DNA from: Botryosphaeria dothidea
Taxonomy: Eukaryota; Ascomycota; Dothideomycetes; Botryosphaeriales; Botryosphaeriaceae
Length of the DNA: 64,000 nt
Direction of reading: 5' to 3'
Assembly: GCA_011503125.2 (NCBI GenBank)
Contig: WWBZ02000001.1
Coordinates: 992,001 to 1,056,000, forward strand
Part shown: piece after piece, positions 1 to 12,997 of the stretch
Numbering within the stretch: the stretch's first letter is position 1
Layout: every line of letters begins with the position of its first letter
Program-made: the position numbers and the translations under genes
The notes under the pieces: generated by a model
Seen by the model: the letters and a program-made list of their open reading frames with translations, nothing else
What the model was told of the DNA's origin: nothing
Databases searched by the model: none

Positions 1-3000
1 TTTCCGAGATCGAAAGGCCCCCGAGCGGACGGGTTGGCCGGGACGGAACTATGCGTGACTGAGAGAGGACCCGAGGCCCGCCAACTACGCCTACTCTGGA
101 GAGAGATGCGCGCGAAAGCGACAGCCGCGATGTTGGAGAAACGCCCCTGCGTGCGTCTCGCCATCCACTCCGAACAGAATAGAAGCCCTTGGAGAACATG
201 CACCCCATATTCTCGTGCCGTCAGCACCATGGCACAGAGAAGCACGATCCTACTGCTGGCACCATCACGCACCCCTTGTATCCCCTGCCAACCCCGGCCT
301 TGGCCCGTGGCAGCAACAGCACGCTACCCTATGTGGGAGGGCGTAAACAGAGCTGGCAGAGGCCCCGCGTCGCACAGGGGCGGCTGTGCGGAGGGGCCAT
401 GCTGCAGATGCAAGCGAGACTGCTGCATGCGCGCCATCGGTGATGATGGGCATCGGCGAGCGTCAGCGGTCTCCACAGAGGGCCACGATGCGGCCGCGCG
501 CGCGCCTTCGAGAAAGCCGAAGGGAAGGAGGAGGAAAAGGGGAAAGGCAAGCGGCGCAGTTGCGATGCAGGGACGCTCGAGTCAACGACGGCGATGGGCA
601 AGTCGAAGCATGGCCGGCGAACCTGTTTGGGGGGCACGCGCCTTCTCCACATCTTTTGACTGGCTGGTGCCGGATGGGCGCGGCTAGTGGGTAGTGGCCG
701 AGCGGACAGGACAAAGTGTGGAGAAGATGTGCGTCCTTGTGTCACCCCGTCTACGCACGCGCTCGGTGCCAGCTCGAGAAAGCATGGTAGCACAGCATGG
801 AAAGGGCCACTTCGTATGCGGTTTGCATTTCAGAGAAGGCGAAGAGGCCAGAGGGCCAGCCTTGGTCGCACTGGCACGCTGCACGCCTGGGCCACGGAGA
901 TTATGTGTCGCTGTTGCTGTCGCCCGTCTTCTGGGCTCTGGCCGCCGCCCGCAACTGCTCGCTCGTGCGTACGGAGCCCATCCAGCCAACCAGCCAACTG
1001 CCGGGCATGCCTGAAACCCGTGTTGCGCAATGACAGCAGCGACGCAAAAATTTGCCCGTGGCCTTGGTGACGCAGCGAGCAGATTTTCCTTTCCCTTCTG
1101 TTCTCGACCCCGACACTTGTCAGGAATCCCGCGCGTTCCCGACGCTGAGCGTCATGGCATGGCGACATTCGACGACGGCGTGACCGGAACAAAAAGGGAC
1201 GTGCTGCCTCGGGTCACACATGAAGTATGCTCGCCCGCCGGAAAGGAGAAGCGAGATAAAGCACAATTCGAGCAATTGATGAAGCAGCAGTGCTTTTATT
1301 CTATGCGTGCTGCACCACGCCGCGCAAGAGCACGCGCACCTGCCGCCCAAGCCGCGCCTCGGGTACGCCCGTGTTTAGCTTTCCACTCTCTCTGCCGCTT
1401 TGCTTTGTTGTGGCGCCAGGAGATCTGAGAAAAAGTAAATTAAATTATGGAGATCTGCCGGGCTCTGAATATAGCATGGGCTCTGCTATCGAAACACTCA
1501 CTATACCCTACTCGCTTCGTTCTGCGTCTGCCACAGGGCAATGATCTGCCAAACGGCGCTCGCCTTCGGGGCCGGGAATTTAGCAATCCTTGGAAGCCAT
1601 CTCCGTCGCTGCCATGCATCATCTTGCGACATCAATGACGATAGGCACAGCTCTGAGACATTGACTCTTGCCGCAGCGAGCGCCGCAATAACGGCGCGAC
1701 ACAATAAAGCCACAAGAGCAAGCCTCACGGTCGAACACCTCCATCGAGAAGCGCTGGCGCAGATCTGGCAAAGAGAAAAAAAAATCTTCAAGCTTCACCA
1801 CCACTGGGCAATCAGGGCGTTGTTGCTTCGCCTCTCGCCAAGCGCCGAGGCCGTGGGGAACGGGTCCAGCCTGGAGGGCTGCAGCGTCAACAAGGCAGAT
1901 CCGATCCGGCTCAGCCACTGCGTGCGAACTGAGAGGCGTCATTTTGCCTGCCAGGCAGCATCAGCTGAGCTTGTGGGACATGCAAGGACGACGGGAATAA
2001 TACCGCAGGCTGAAGAAATCTGTAGCGAGAATGCTGAAGGCGATAAGTACAAGACACCAAAAAAGGTTCATCGCTCGATGGCGCTGCGTCTTCTCAGAGG
2101 TAACGCGTGGAACAAGAGCGCAGAGATCCGCCATTCCAGTGCCTCTTGAGGGTCTAGCGTGGGGGTTGACGGGCGGATAGAGCCTGTGCCATCCCAGTGC
2201 AGCACCGGCACCTTGTTGGCTGAGGATCCAATACACCCAGCTGCGCGTCAACTGAGAGGCTGGCGCCAGGACGTGCCTGGGCCTTTTCTGCAGTTGGTGT
2301 GCTGCATGTTCCGAAATTGCAGCACATGCTCACGACCTCTGTGACTGGAGGGCGCTGATCCAACGAAGATTTGGCCGACAAAAAGACCTATCGCACGGTG
2401 GAGACGCTGGGTTTGCGGCGTTCAGGTGTGGCTGGACGGCCATGGGGGAGTTGAGAGGCTGCCTTGCGTGGGCATCAACGTTGCTTTTGGCGGGAACATG
2501 TCCATGGTTTACAGCGGTTGCCGACGCTGGCGCGCGATCCCGCGGCTTCATCGACGGCGTAGAGGCCGGGGTAACGCGTGGGAGGCCAGGGCGCCAAACA
2601 CCTCTCTCGATTCCTGTTCGGGTGCAGGCAGCGTTGGAAGCACGCTAGCGCATGAGGCCCTTCGCAGAGCAGCAGCGTGACAAATGCGGGCACTTGAGCA
2701 TGGCGGCCGGCTCCCGTCCGCTGGCTCGCGCACGGAGCGCGAGGGTCTCTCAAGATAGTGTTGAGCTCGAGATAAGCATGCGCGGCTGGCGGCGATGGGG
2801 TGCGGCGAAGGAACTGGGGCGGTTTTGGCTTGGCTGGGAGAGCATTCCAGTCGTCGTCGCGCGGGCAGCTGACTGGTGGCATTCCCTCTTGCGGCCTCTC
2901 TGGCGGGCTGGGGCAGGGCTGAACAGGCGCCCCTGCGTTCTGGCAGTGTTTCGGCTGGGCGCGGTGCTCACGGGGGACAGACAGACACAGTGGGTTGGTG

Positions 3001-3727
3001 GGCGTGTGACGGCAGGACTTTGGCACTGGGTACAGTCAGCAGCGCGCACGCAACAAAGCTGGGACGTGAGGTGGGTGGGGCGCGAGAAGTCCTGGCCGCT
3101 GGCGCGAGCGTGTCGCAACTCTGTCGGAGCCAAGTTCGCGGGCTCAGCCGTGTCACTGGCTGACTGGCGCAGGCGTCAGGCACGGCCTGGTGGTGCGCTG
3201 GGCGGGCGGAGCAGGGTGCAGCAGCGGCAAGCGCGAAAAAAATCACGCCAAGCCGCTCTTTCCTGCCGCGCTGTCCTGCTGACAGGGGGGCCCGCACAAG
3301 GACACAACCATTATCCCGCTATGCAGGCCTAATGCGCCTAACTGCTTGCGAGTCCCTGCTTCTGCACAGCGCCGAATGGGTGTGCAGACCTGCAGCGAGC
3401 GAAAGAGGCACGCCCCAACTGTCCGCGTCCTTGATTCGCCCATGCTGCCTCGAAGCCGCACAGCCAGCGGCCTGCATCCTCATACAAGAGCGCCGCCTCC
3501 CCTCCGCCCAAGCCGCGCTTTGAGTGAGGCAATCCTTCGCAACCATCGCGACTCTTTTATTTTCGGTCCAAGCTGAGCACACCATCTGCCCCCCGGTTGA
3601 CTCATCTGCTACCACCACGCCTTGCATCATTTAACAACCCGTCAACCCCCAACTTGCAACCAAGCTTTCTGCCTTCGTTGCTTTTGTTCACCCGTCTACC
3701 TCCGCCTTCCTTCCAACTATCATCACC
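1..3727. other. Gene-free stretch upstream of the Ecl1-family gene
   Basis: No convincing gene is visible here. Several open frames exist on both strands, but they overlap each other, are rich in Arg, Ala, Pro and Cys, and show no recognisable motif, as expected by chance in GC-rich DNA. The last ~140 nt (about 3590-3727) are pyrimidine-rich, typical of a fungal transcription start region and 5' leader, so this part probably belongs to the downstream gene. Confidence 0.5.
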
Positions 3728-4192
3728 ATGGCTGCCGAGTGGTCCCACGACTTCTGCCTCACCTGCGACAAGCAGATCGAGCACGGTGCCTACTGCTCGC
3801 AGGCCTGCCGCCTCGCCGACCTCGACAAGGCTGCCGACTACACCGGCTATGCTTCTGCCGCTTCGTCCTATGCTTCCTCGACCGGCAGCTCCAGCTCTGG
3901 CTTCTACTTCTCCGCCTACAAGACCTCCACTACTTCCGCCCCTTCGAGCCCCAACCTCTACTCGCCCAGGCAACCCTCATACTTCTCTCACTCGGCCTCG
4001 GCCTCGACCTCCTCGACCGCCAGCGATTCGTCAAAGCGTAGCCTCACCCCGTCGTCATCGCAGACATCGTTGACCTCGATGGCTGCTTCAGCAACGCAAG
4101 GACTCTCTGCCCAGGCTGCCAGCGAACTGAGGAGCTACGCACATGCATTCGATCAAGTGCGCGATATCCGGAGACGGAAACAGTCGGCGTAG
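3728..4192 (+). CDS. Ecl1-family zinc-binding life-span factor
   Basis: A single-exon gene for 154 residues. The N-terminus carries the family signature: C10-x2-C13-x9-C23-x3-C27, with Cys-Asp-Lys-Gln after the first pair and Ser-Gln before the last Cys. This matches the Ecl1/2/3 family, small zinc proteins that extend chronological life span and respond to nutrient limitation in fission and budding yeast. The remainder is Ser/Thr/Ala-rich and looks disordered, with a short basic C-terminus. The start follows ATCACC, a good fungal context, directly after the Trp-containing N-terminal block. The large empty upstream region suits a regulated gene. Assignment to the family is firm; the role here is inferred from yeast. 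Confidence 0.85.
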   Translation: MAAEWSHDFCLTCDKQIEHGAYCSQACRLADLDKAADYTGYASAASSYASSTGSSSSGFYFSAYKTSTTSAPSSPNLYSPRQPSYFSHSASASTSSTASDSSKRSLTPSSSQTSLTSMAASATQGLSAQAASELRSYAHAFDQVRDIRRRKQSA

Positions 4193-7100
4193 ATGCATCA
4201 CTGTTGGCTGTTTCACTCGATCAAGGATATTCCCTTGGCAGAGACATACACTGCCTTCCAACCAAGCCATGCATGGCTGGGTTGTGAGGGGCCAAGACAC
4301 TTCGGGTGCACGTATCAACCCTTTCCTTGTCTTCCATGGCATTCAAAAAAGAGCAAAAATATTTCCCTTTACGACCACTTCTTGCACTCGGCATGCGTCG
4401 AACCGGAGCAACGCATTGCATCACTACGCATTTTAACGGCATAATCTCGACTTTCAGCATTCATCACCCGGTTCGACGGAATGGACGGCGCAAAAATCGA
4501 AACAGTTCAGGCGCTTCGAGTTTTCTACCTTGGGTTTTCCTTCTTGTGCGGCCCTGAAGGCGCGCGCTGTGTGACCAAAAAGCATTTTTCCTTTGTTCAT
4601 GTCTCTTGGACTCTGTCGATGACGTTTGGGATGGAGTCACAATATGTTTGCTTGGGTACGGCCCTCGGTGGTTTGCTCTGGGATTAGCAAGGTGCAGGTG
4701 TCTGCTATACATCGGGACTGGTGCTTGGGATGCATGGATCTGCAGGTTTGGACGGGTCTAAGGGAGTCTTTGTTTTGCGGCACACTTGTCGATGTCCTAC
4801 GTACACTTCTCTCTTCTCTACCTCTGCTCCGGCACAAAACGGCCGGAGCGCGCTATACACCGGATAGGCTGTATGTAGGCGCACAGCGAGCAGACAGCCG
4901 CTGAATGGAAATGATCCCAACACAAAACATATTCTGCATCTCGGATGACTCTTCTTCCCTCGCGCTCTGGCCACGGCAGCGTGACGGTGGCGTGAAGCCG
5001 GCAGTGTGACCCTTGGTGGGTACCTGGCAGACGTCGCAGCCACTCATCTGACCTCGGCAGCGTGCCTGAGGCCCTTCGACCCATTCTCTGCACAATAGTC
5101 TATGACGACCGCGACGCGGAGTCTCCAGCGGGGGAATATAGCGCCTCGTGCGATGCACCAGGGGGCAGTCCCGCCTGGAGTTGCTGCCGGCGCCAAGGGT
5201 CGTGATGGGGAGGGGGCAAGCCACGATGGTGTGCCCGTCCCCCACGCCCGCACGTCATCGTCATGGCGCATCGTGGTGGTGGGATTCACCTGGCAGTCGC
5301 CCTGCGCGGCTCGGCAGCAGAGATCAGGGTCGCGGATTTGCGATAGAGCAGCCTTCCAAGATAGATAGATCCGCCATCTGCCATGCTAGGGGATGCGCGC
5401 GAAGCGAGCAGAAGCAATTGGCTCGAGATAAGCAGGGAAGGCTTTCGGCAGAGGTGTTTGGACGGGCGTGTGCAACACCGGCTATCTCGCCAGCAGCCAC
5501 AGCGGGCGTCACGCAGCGATTGGGCAGGGTCGATGTGGAGGGTGGTGGGCAGTCACCGGACTCGCTGACTCGCGCGCGGGCTGGAGGATGGATAGCGTCA
5601 GGCGGCGGCGGCCGTGTCCCCACCGCGCGCGCATCGAGGATCGCGGCAGCTTTCTCCACAAAAGGGGCGGCCCAAAGCTGAAGTTGAGGGATGCGGGCCG
5701 GAGCGACCAGCAAGGCCTAACCCTTGTCTTCGGCCTACTTCCACTGCGACGGGCCTCAGAGCCTGCTGCCAGGACGGCGACCGCGCGGCAGCCCCCGAAC
5801 CTCACACCACACCAGCTGTGCGCGTTTCATCTCTGCTGCTGTCGCACCTCCTGCTCCTCTTTGACTCTCAGTCGACCGACCGCGCGCCGCACCGCCCTGC
5901 ACCCGAGCCCGCCCGCCGCCTGGCGTCCCGCATTCCGAACGCTCCCGCGACCGGCGCTTCCAGCCGCGCGCGCGCGTCCCGAGCGCCCACAAAGGCGCAG
6001 GACAAAATTTCAGGCCTCACCTCTGCGCGGCCCATAATTCCTCCCAGCGCAGCGGATGCGGCCAACGTCATGCTGCTCGTGGAAGCTGCTGATCGGTCGA
6101 TATGCCTGCCTTGTTGGTCACGGCCAGCCATCGCAGCCACACTACACCCATCTAGATCTGCGCCCTGGCAGCGGCATGCTGGTTGTCCGCAGGCCAACTC
6201 ACCAACAACAACACACAAACTCCTGTTGAATGCTACCCGCTTGCGGCTGCCCAAGAGCCACACCAAGGTCCCAGGTATCGCCGGCAAGGAGCGCCCTGGA
6301 TGCGCGATCAGCCGCTATCGGCACGCCAGAGCACTCCCCGATGTCGCTCAACACCACCGCAGCCCCGATTGTGGAGCGCTCTCTCCCATTGTTCTGGAAC
6401 CAGGTCCTGCCGCTCGCCGCGCTCCTCACCGCTTCCCCGACGTTAGCCCTACGGCCAGCTGTGGGGATTACATAAGTTGCAGAGGGCACGGGAGCACGCG
6501 CTGTCCTTGCCGAACAAAAAATGTCCCAGCCCCACTGCTGCCACTTCACATTTCACAAAACCCTTGTGCAACCCGGCGACATGCTGCCAGTCGGCCTCTG
6601 CGTCGAGGCACACACCGCTCAAAGGCCCCGGGACAACCGCAGAACACAGCAGCAGCTCCAGACCAGCTGTCGCCTCATCGTGAAATGAAGCCTGCCTGTA
6701 TCGACCCGGGACCAACCTCTGCGTTGCGGCGCCGGTGCTTCGATGCGTCCCAGCGCTCCGGCTTCAATTGTAATTTTCTGGGCTCACCAAGGACGCCGCC
6801 CGTCTTGCACGCTGCTGTACCCTCCTGCCGCGCTGCTTCGGAATCGCTTGCCAGCGCGCCTTCACCGGTCCCTGGAAGATCCCCCTGAGATGAAAGACGC
6901 CTTCTCTCCACAATCTCACTCCACGGTGCCTGAATCATTCCTCGCGGGATGGCTTCTTGGTTACCGCTAGCCCGCTTCCCCGGAGCACAGGCAATGGATA
7001 CACGCAAAGGCTCCTGCTGGAGTCCCAGCGACTGGCGTGACCGGTCAGGACGCCCTGGCCACCCACTGAAAAAAAAAAGTTGTACAACATCTCCCGTACC

Positions 7101-9838
7101 GCCATACACACACATACGCGTATGCGGCGCCCGATGGGCCTCCCCGAGACCGTGCAGCTGGAACGCTGTCGTCCAGCCAGCTTCCAGAATTCTCGGCTTG
7201 CCTCGGGAAACTTTCACATCTTTCAGCTGGTCGAATGACAACGCATTGCCTAAGTCTGGGCGCCATTGTGCTCCAGTTTATTTTTTTTACTTTCCCTCAA
7301 GGTTTTTGATTTCTCTCTGTGCGCTGTTCTAGAGCGGACTGCGCCATCCACTCATTGGATATCGTCATCTCCTCATAAACACGTCAGTGAGAATATTTGC
7401 GTACTTTGCTAACCCACCTAAATACCGGTCTGCCCCGCTGGTCCGTGTATAACGCAATTGCCACCAGCACAGGCGTGCGGCTACATAAATCGTAAGTTCC
7501 GAGCCCATGTACGACGAACCCGATGTTGAACAGATTGATCGACGAGTCTAGGCGTCGGCAACGACAATTCTGGGTGGAGTTGATGGTCCTACGTTCAGCC
7601 TTACCTACGCATCCGCCGCAGGTACCTTGGTGGATCGCTCTCCTGCGCTACATCGTTGCTCAACATGGTGCATCCAGCCAGTTTTCCACCTTGGTGTCTT
7701 TACCGTGCACACCGCGATCTTACTGTATGATCCTAAACTCTCTCAATCCGATGATCAGCACTGTTTGACCAGGAAATCTACGGATCCGCGGCATTCACGG
7801 CACTAATGAGCCATGCGAGGAGCTGTCACATCCGCTCACTGATCTCCCTCATTCCCCATGCGACAGGATTCAGCCAGTGCTTGGGAAAGTGGATCAGAAG
7901 GAGCCCCCTTTGCAAATCCTTTGGTTTTGACATCTTGGTGTGTGTACCAATCCAGGTCGCCATTGCTCCCACGCGCACCTATTACGAGTCAGCCAAGAAC
8001 CCACGTGCTAAAGTTCCTGGAGCCGAATTATCTCGGATGAGCCTGGCAGGGTCTCACCTCTCCACCTGCACAATTTCCTCTCGTAAGGTCGTATGGTTCA
8101 CAATTTGGCAGAACTGCGTGATATTAGGTCGAAACCTTAATAGAAGCTATGTTCTGCGCTGGTCCCACACGTCGAGGTCTGTCGGGGTCAATAGCGCAGC
8201 TCGCGTAGATTGACGGCGATAGCATGTAACGCTCAAATGTGATGCAGGCCCTATGCGCTCGAGCGGCGCAGCTCGCTTCCTGCTATGTCCAGATGGCTAC
8301 TTTAGCCGAAGATTGGCACGCGGAATAGTACATGACCTGTGAAGTAGGTCAATCCAGCTGATCGTACTACGCAGACGGGAAGCCGAAGGCTGTCCACGGA
8401 TAGCGCGACATTACTGGATTCGCGTCAAATAATGTTCGGACGAACGCATCGACAGTCTCCATGAACTCACTGGGTTCTGCTTTCTCAAATCAAACGCCTA
8501 TCGCTTCCGTAGGACCCGCTGTATTGCGTTCGCGCTCCCTCTCCCCTTTCTTCTTTTGAACGGTGATATACCAAAGTGAGCCTGTCGTCCTTTGGACCCT
8601 GGATGAATTGCGGGTACTGCAACGCGGGTGTTGCCGAGAAAGCGGAGGAGACTACTCAGTCAGGCAATGCCGAATGGCTTTCTACTTTCAACGTCAATAA
8701 TGTGCTCTTATCTTGCACCGATAGAGACATCAATCTGCTGCTCGCAACCACCGTTTAGGAATAGCGAACGATGCAGGAACCCCCGCCGGAAGTCGCGCGC
8801 CGAAGCGCCTGGAAGTCAGGCGATGGTCGATGATGGTCAAGTCATTCCTAGCCGAGATAGGCATGAGAGAGCACAACCATGAGTCTTCATCATGGACGCG
8901 TCAGTACGGAGCTGTCACAAGGGTTTCTGATGTCTATCTTTGTGTGCGCAGTCACCGATATCGGGTGGCGAAGAGGGACGACGTTTCGATGCAGTTTCCC
9001 GTCCCTCGGCAACTCCCAAATCCGCTCGTCACGAATACCTTGTGGGATGGTTATAGGCACATGATGGCTATACGAGTACTGACCGCAGCAGCTCTGCGCG
9101 ATGACCGCATCCCTGATTCCAGACCGCTTCCATTCAATCTTCGTGAAGCAAGCCGTGCCCGACGCAAGACCGCGTCGCTGGTACCAGTCCCAAGATCGAA
9201 GATGAATCGACACAACACCGTCCAGGACGCCAAAGTGAGCCGGTGCCTTGGGAAGAGGTCATGCTGGCATACGGGGACCCTTGGGCCCTGAGGCGTGGGA
9301 TGAACGAATGAGCGGGGCTGAAAAAGTCGTCGCCAGCAGCAGCTACTCATTATACTTTTCCCATTCCTTGATTTTTAGTCACGGAAAGTCAAAGTTGCTG
9401 TATTGGTACCCTCATCGCCGGGACCCTGCCACTGTTCATCCAAGGACGCTCTGAAACGCTGGAATACGTGAGACAAAGGCACTGGACCCTGGAAGTCGAA
9501 GCCCTATCTTTCATGCGATCACCACGCGCTAAGCTTGGCCGTTCTTGGTTGCTTATTTGCTCAACCTTTGGTCCTTCCGCTCTATGATCTAAAACTCTCA
9601 TCAATTATTACCCTGCCTAACCTTCGTCCCGCCCTGCCTTGGAGATCGGACTGATGAGATGAGAGAGACCCCTCGTTCTCAGGGACTCGCTACCAGGGTC
9701 CGCGCAACCCGCAGACTTCCGCCCCTCGTCCAAACTAAGATAACGCTCTTTGAATGAATCGTTATCCGTCCGTTCGTGTCATATCGCGCTCATCGAGGCC
9801 AAAGGGAGAAACGTTCCAGCGGACCGGAATCGTCCGGA
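4193..9838. other. 5.6-kb gene-poor stretch
   Basis: I see no supportable gene. The first half is GC-rich and holds a 424-codon open frame (5614-6888, +) whose Pro/Arg/Ala/Ser-rich translation has no domain-like pattern and which overlaps frames on the other strand; I treat it as chance. From about 7.3 to 9.8 kb all six frames are broken by frequent stops, with no recognisable transposon termini or reverse transcriptase/transposase motif. Decayed genes or a relic element cannot be excluded. Confidence 0.4.
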
Positions 9839-10514
9839 TCAGCGCCATCCGAGATTCACAGGCTCGAAGCGTTCGTCGCAAACCGTGTCGAAGATATAGC
9901 TGTCCCTGAAGATCGTGATCGCGTCATAATTTAGCTTTGTCAGGAGGAGCAAGAAAACCCCCCCATCGACTTCTTTGTTTCCTCTCCGCATGATGATTTC
10001 CTTCAGAATTCTCACTTCCGACGGTGAAAAGGGTACCAACTTACGGCAGCTCCGTCGTATTGGTAACCCACTCGGGAAACTCCAACACGACCACCTGGAA
10101 ACCTTGCGAGACTCCGCCATCACCGTTGCGAGTGGAGAACTGACTCCGGCCGCCCAACGGCTGCTGCTGCACGGGCTTCCAGCAAGCGTCGGCGTACGAC
10201 AGGACGTCCGGCCGGCGCTTCACGTTGATCCAGTAGTCGCAGAAGTCGACCTTTTGTGGCACCGTCGTCAACGCATGCTTTCAACTATCAAAGCGAAGTG
10301 AGATCTTGTCTGGGAAGAACCTTACCAATTCTGTCACGAAGGTGCGGCCGAAAGCGTCCGGCTTGACGTGGAGCAGGCCGCGCTCGTCGAGTTGGATGGC
10401 GTTGCCGGCGGTTGCTTTTGCGGTAGTAGAAAGGCGTCGCCAGAGTGAGATGCAGATGCCTGGGAGGCCTTCAAGCCTGGGCTGCGGGTAACTGAGAGCG
10501 GTGCTCGCCGACAT
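9839..10514 (-). CDS. Hypothetical protein, 3 exons, 153 aa
   Basis: I do not recognise this protein. The model is exon 1 10514-10326, exon 2 10250-10045 and exon 3 9905-9839, joined in frame with GTAAGG and GTAAGT donors and AAAAG/TTCAG acceptors. The 75-nt and 139-nt introns remove stop codons that would otherwise end each piece. The product starts MSASTALSYPQP and ends with an aromatic/acidic segment (DSYIFDTVCDERFEPVNLGW). It has no signal peptide or membrane span. The middle exon has a block with spaced Trp, Tyr and Asp (DFCDYWINVKRRPDV), which looks like real protein rather than chance. Both introns and the start are predictions; exon 2 could instead run to its own stop. Confidence 0.42.
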
Positions 10515-11321
10515 GACGAAGACGGAGTCACGCAGACGTGAAGCTTCGTATGTGTCAAGTGATAAGTAGTAGGTGGAAGGGTGTAGGTGAGAAGTGAGTA
10601 GCAATATGCGTTCTGGTGAGCTATCTTCCTGCAATGGAAAAGGAACAACGGGTTACGGCCACATCCCATGAAGATGTTTGCAGAGCCTCGCTGGCAAAAG
10701 AGGCACCTGCATGTTCACTGCACCAAGTATCACCAAGTATCACCAACTCGAGGTCTCAGCGGACACGTTATGACTTTAGGAATCGACCGTGCTGTGGTGA
10801 TAACCAGAATATTACTTTGTTTGGCCCATTGCTCATTTGTGATCTAGGGTCTTCTTGCAATCTCGGGGCATATATAAAGGATAGCTGGAAGTCGATGTCT
10901 TCACTTGTGGAGCATGCTATATTTTTTTTTACCTCAGGAGAACCCCAACTTTCTATATATAGCAGCTTTGTCGGTGTGGTACTTTTCAAACAATTCTTGT
11001 AAGCCTCGGTCGAGATGGCAAACATCTCATTTTGTTTCCTAGAAATAAGATGTGGTCTTCAGCAATATAATTGATAGTACCGTCAGCTCTTAGATCTTTG
11101 AGTTCTAAATACTGTTACCGCCGTGACAATAGCCATATATATGTCCTCTTGGTAACGAGCCCACCCGCAAATTTCCGCCCATTTTTGTAGCCCATATCTT
11201 GCTCAAGTCGATGACAACGGCAATCATGCCATGTCGTGCCGTGCTGCGCCTTGCAAAATGCCCTTATCTCATGCTCTCATGCTGTCCATCTAACCACCAC
11301 AGTATACAGCTGTCAGGGGAC
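10515..11321. other. AT-richer intergenic stretch
   Basis: This lies between the start of the small unknown gene and the 3' end of SKI8. It is clearly more AT-rich than its surroundings and has two TATA-like runs (around 10870 and 10957), poly-A/T tracts and a 10-nt sequence repeated in tandem at 10721-10740. No gene is visible. It probably holds the SKI8 3' UTR and the promoter of the gene at 9839-10514. Confidence 0.5.
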
Positions 11322-12622
11322 TCAACTACCACTGGCTTCCCTGTAGAAGGAGATGCTCTTTCCAGCCCCGGCTACGGCAAACATCTCAGCGCGATGGGTC
11401 TTGGGAAGCCACTTGACAGACCAAAGCGCCTTGTCTGATTCCGAATGAGTCGCCACACATGTCTTTGTCTCTACTGACCAGACCTTTGCCTTGCCGTCGA
11501 AGGATCTACACACGCAGCCTGTTAGCAGTTGCTTCTCGGAAGGAAAGCAGAACTCGAGTGGACGGCGGAATCATGAGACTCACCCAGAGAGTAAATACTC
11601 GCCAGTGTCATTCCAGTCAAGACTCATGATCCAAGCAGCGTGTCCAGAGAGATTAGCGACCTGCTCTCCCGACTCGACGTCATACAAGGCGATTGTCCTG
11701 GCATCTCCAGCGGCAGCCAAAAGCTTGCAACCGGGAGAGAAGGCGAGCGCGCGGATCGGCTTGATGAGGCCTGTTCACTGTCAACACGTATTCAAATGGC
11801 TAGCTGTAGAACGCCCGTGTAATACCTGGTAGTGAATGCAACATGCGGCCGGTCTCGTTGTTGAAGATGTAGACGCTTCCATTCTCATGCCCCGAGGCTG
11901 TGAAGCGGCCGTCGACGCTCTATCGGGTACCAATTAGTACGAAGCCATGGAAGGGATTCTAGGCGAGACATACAAGATGGATGGACATGCCGAAGCTGCC
12001 CTTCGTCTCAAACTCCCTAATCTTCTCCTTGGACGATGTTTCCCACACATTGATACGTCCATCATGGGTTGTGCTCGCCAGGTACGTTCCGTCTTCGCTC
12101 AGGGAAATTGCCCATACTTCGCCAGCTTTGCTACCCTCTAATCGCAGCCAGAATGTTAGCGCGTGTAAACCAGGTGCGAAAAAAGAGCATGAGAGGAAGC
12201 ACGAACCTACAACGGAGCCGGCCTCTTTCCAAGCACAATCCTCACCCAGGCTCCAGAGCTTGACATCGCCACCGAAACCGGCACTTGCGGCCTTTTGACC
12301 ATTTGCAGACGTGACAATGTGGTGGCAGCCGAGTTTGTGTACGCCCTGCAGAGTCTGGACGTGGGGGAAATCGGGTTCGGTCGTGGAGTAGATGCGGATG
12401 CTCGAGGAGCCGGAGGCCGAGAGGAGGCAGGTCTTGGTAGGAGCGATAGAGAAGATGTCGGTCGGGTGAGCTACGAGGTACTATTAGCACAGACTGAGGG
12501 CTGGCATGAGTGCTGAAGGAACTTTACCGTTGTCAACCGTGTGGAGAGTGAGGTATTGCTTCGACTGCGGTAGAAATCAGCCCACTGGTCAATCTGATGG
12601 GGGAAGGCAGCGAGCGCACCAT
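11322..12622 (-). CDS. SKI8: Ski8 WD40 protein (Ski complex)
   Basis: Ski8 is the WD-repeat subunit of the cytosolic Ski2-Ski3-Ski8 complex, which feeds mRNA to the exosome for 3'-5' decay; in many fungi it also acts in meiotic recombination. I resolve seven exons: 12622-12620, 12564-12528, 12470-12207, 12137-11974, 11919-11826, 11770-11584 and 11505-11322, coding for 310 residues. The N-terminus (SKQYLTLHTVDNAH) and the C-terminal block around SESDKALWSVKWLPKTH, ending SISFYREASGS, are characteristic of fungal Ski8. WD-type blades run throughout, for example FGGDVKLWS and THDGRINVWE. The first coding exon is just the ATG. The length fits the WDR61/Ski8 family. Confidence 0.9.
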
Positions 12623-12997
12623 GACTGCGAGGACTGGCCGCCTCAAGAGGCGCGCTGGGAGCAAGAGAAGGTAGCGGGGGTAAGTCGCGTTCGCCGGAAG
12701 ACGCGTTTTGAGCTTGACGATGTCATAGCGGGGAACCACGAAACGTGATGCACATCACCTCGCGCGCACGCGGGCCACTGCGCCGACGCATGGAACATGC
12801 TCAATTGACCATCATGATTCTCGATATACATAATTGTACAAATTTTTGATGCGCGCTGGCAACGCCTGCCAGAAATGATTTTTTTACACGCACGCGCGCG
12901 GGATATCCCAAACACCAGCCCAATGCCGTCAGCGCCGTTAATGCCATCCCAGTCCCTTCTACCAATTCACCAGTAGACTAGCCACTCCTACAGCATC
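12623..12997. other. Intergenic between SKI8 and MRPL32
   Basis: This 375-nt stretch separates the SKI8 start from the 3' end of MRPL32; both genes lie on the minus strand. It should hold the SKI8 promoter. It has an AT-rich patch near 12820-12860 and an alternating CG/CA run near 12888-12900. No gene is visible. Confidence 0.5.

Noticed and set aside
5614..6888. 424-codon open frame on the plus strand
   Set aside because: Pro/Arg/Ala/Ser-rich with no domain pattern, overlapped by open frames on the other strand; explained by high GC content.
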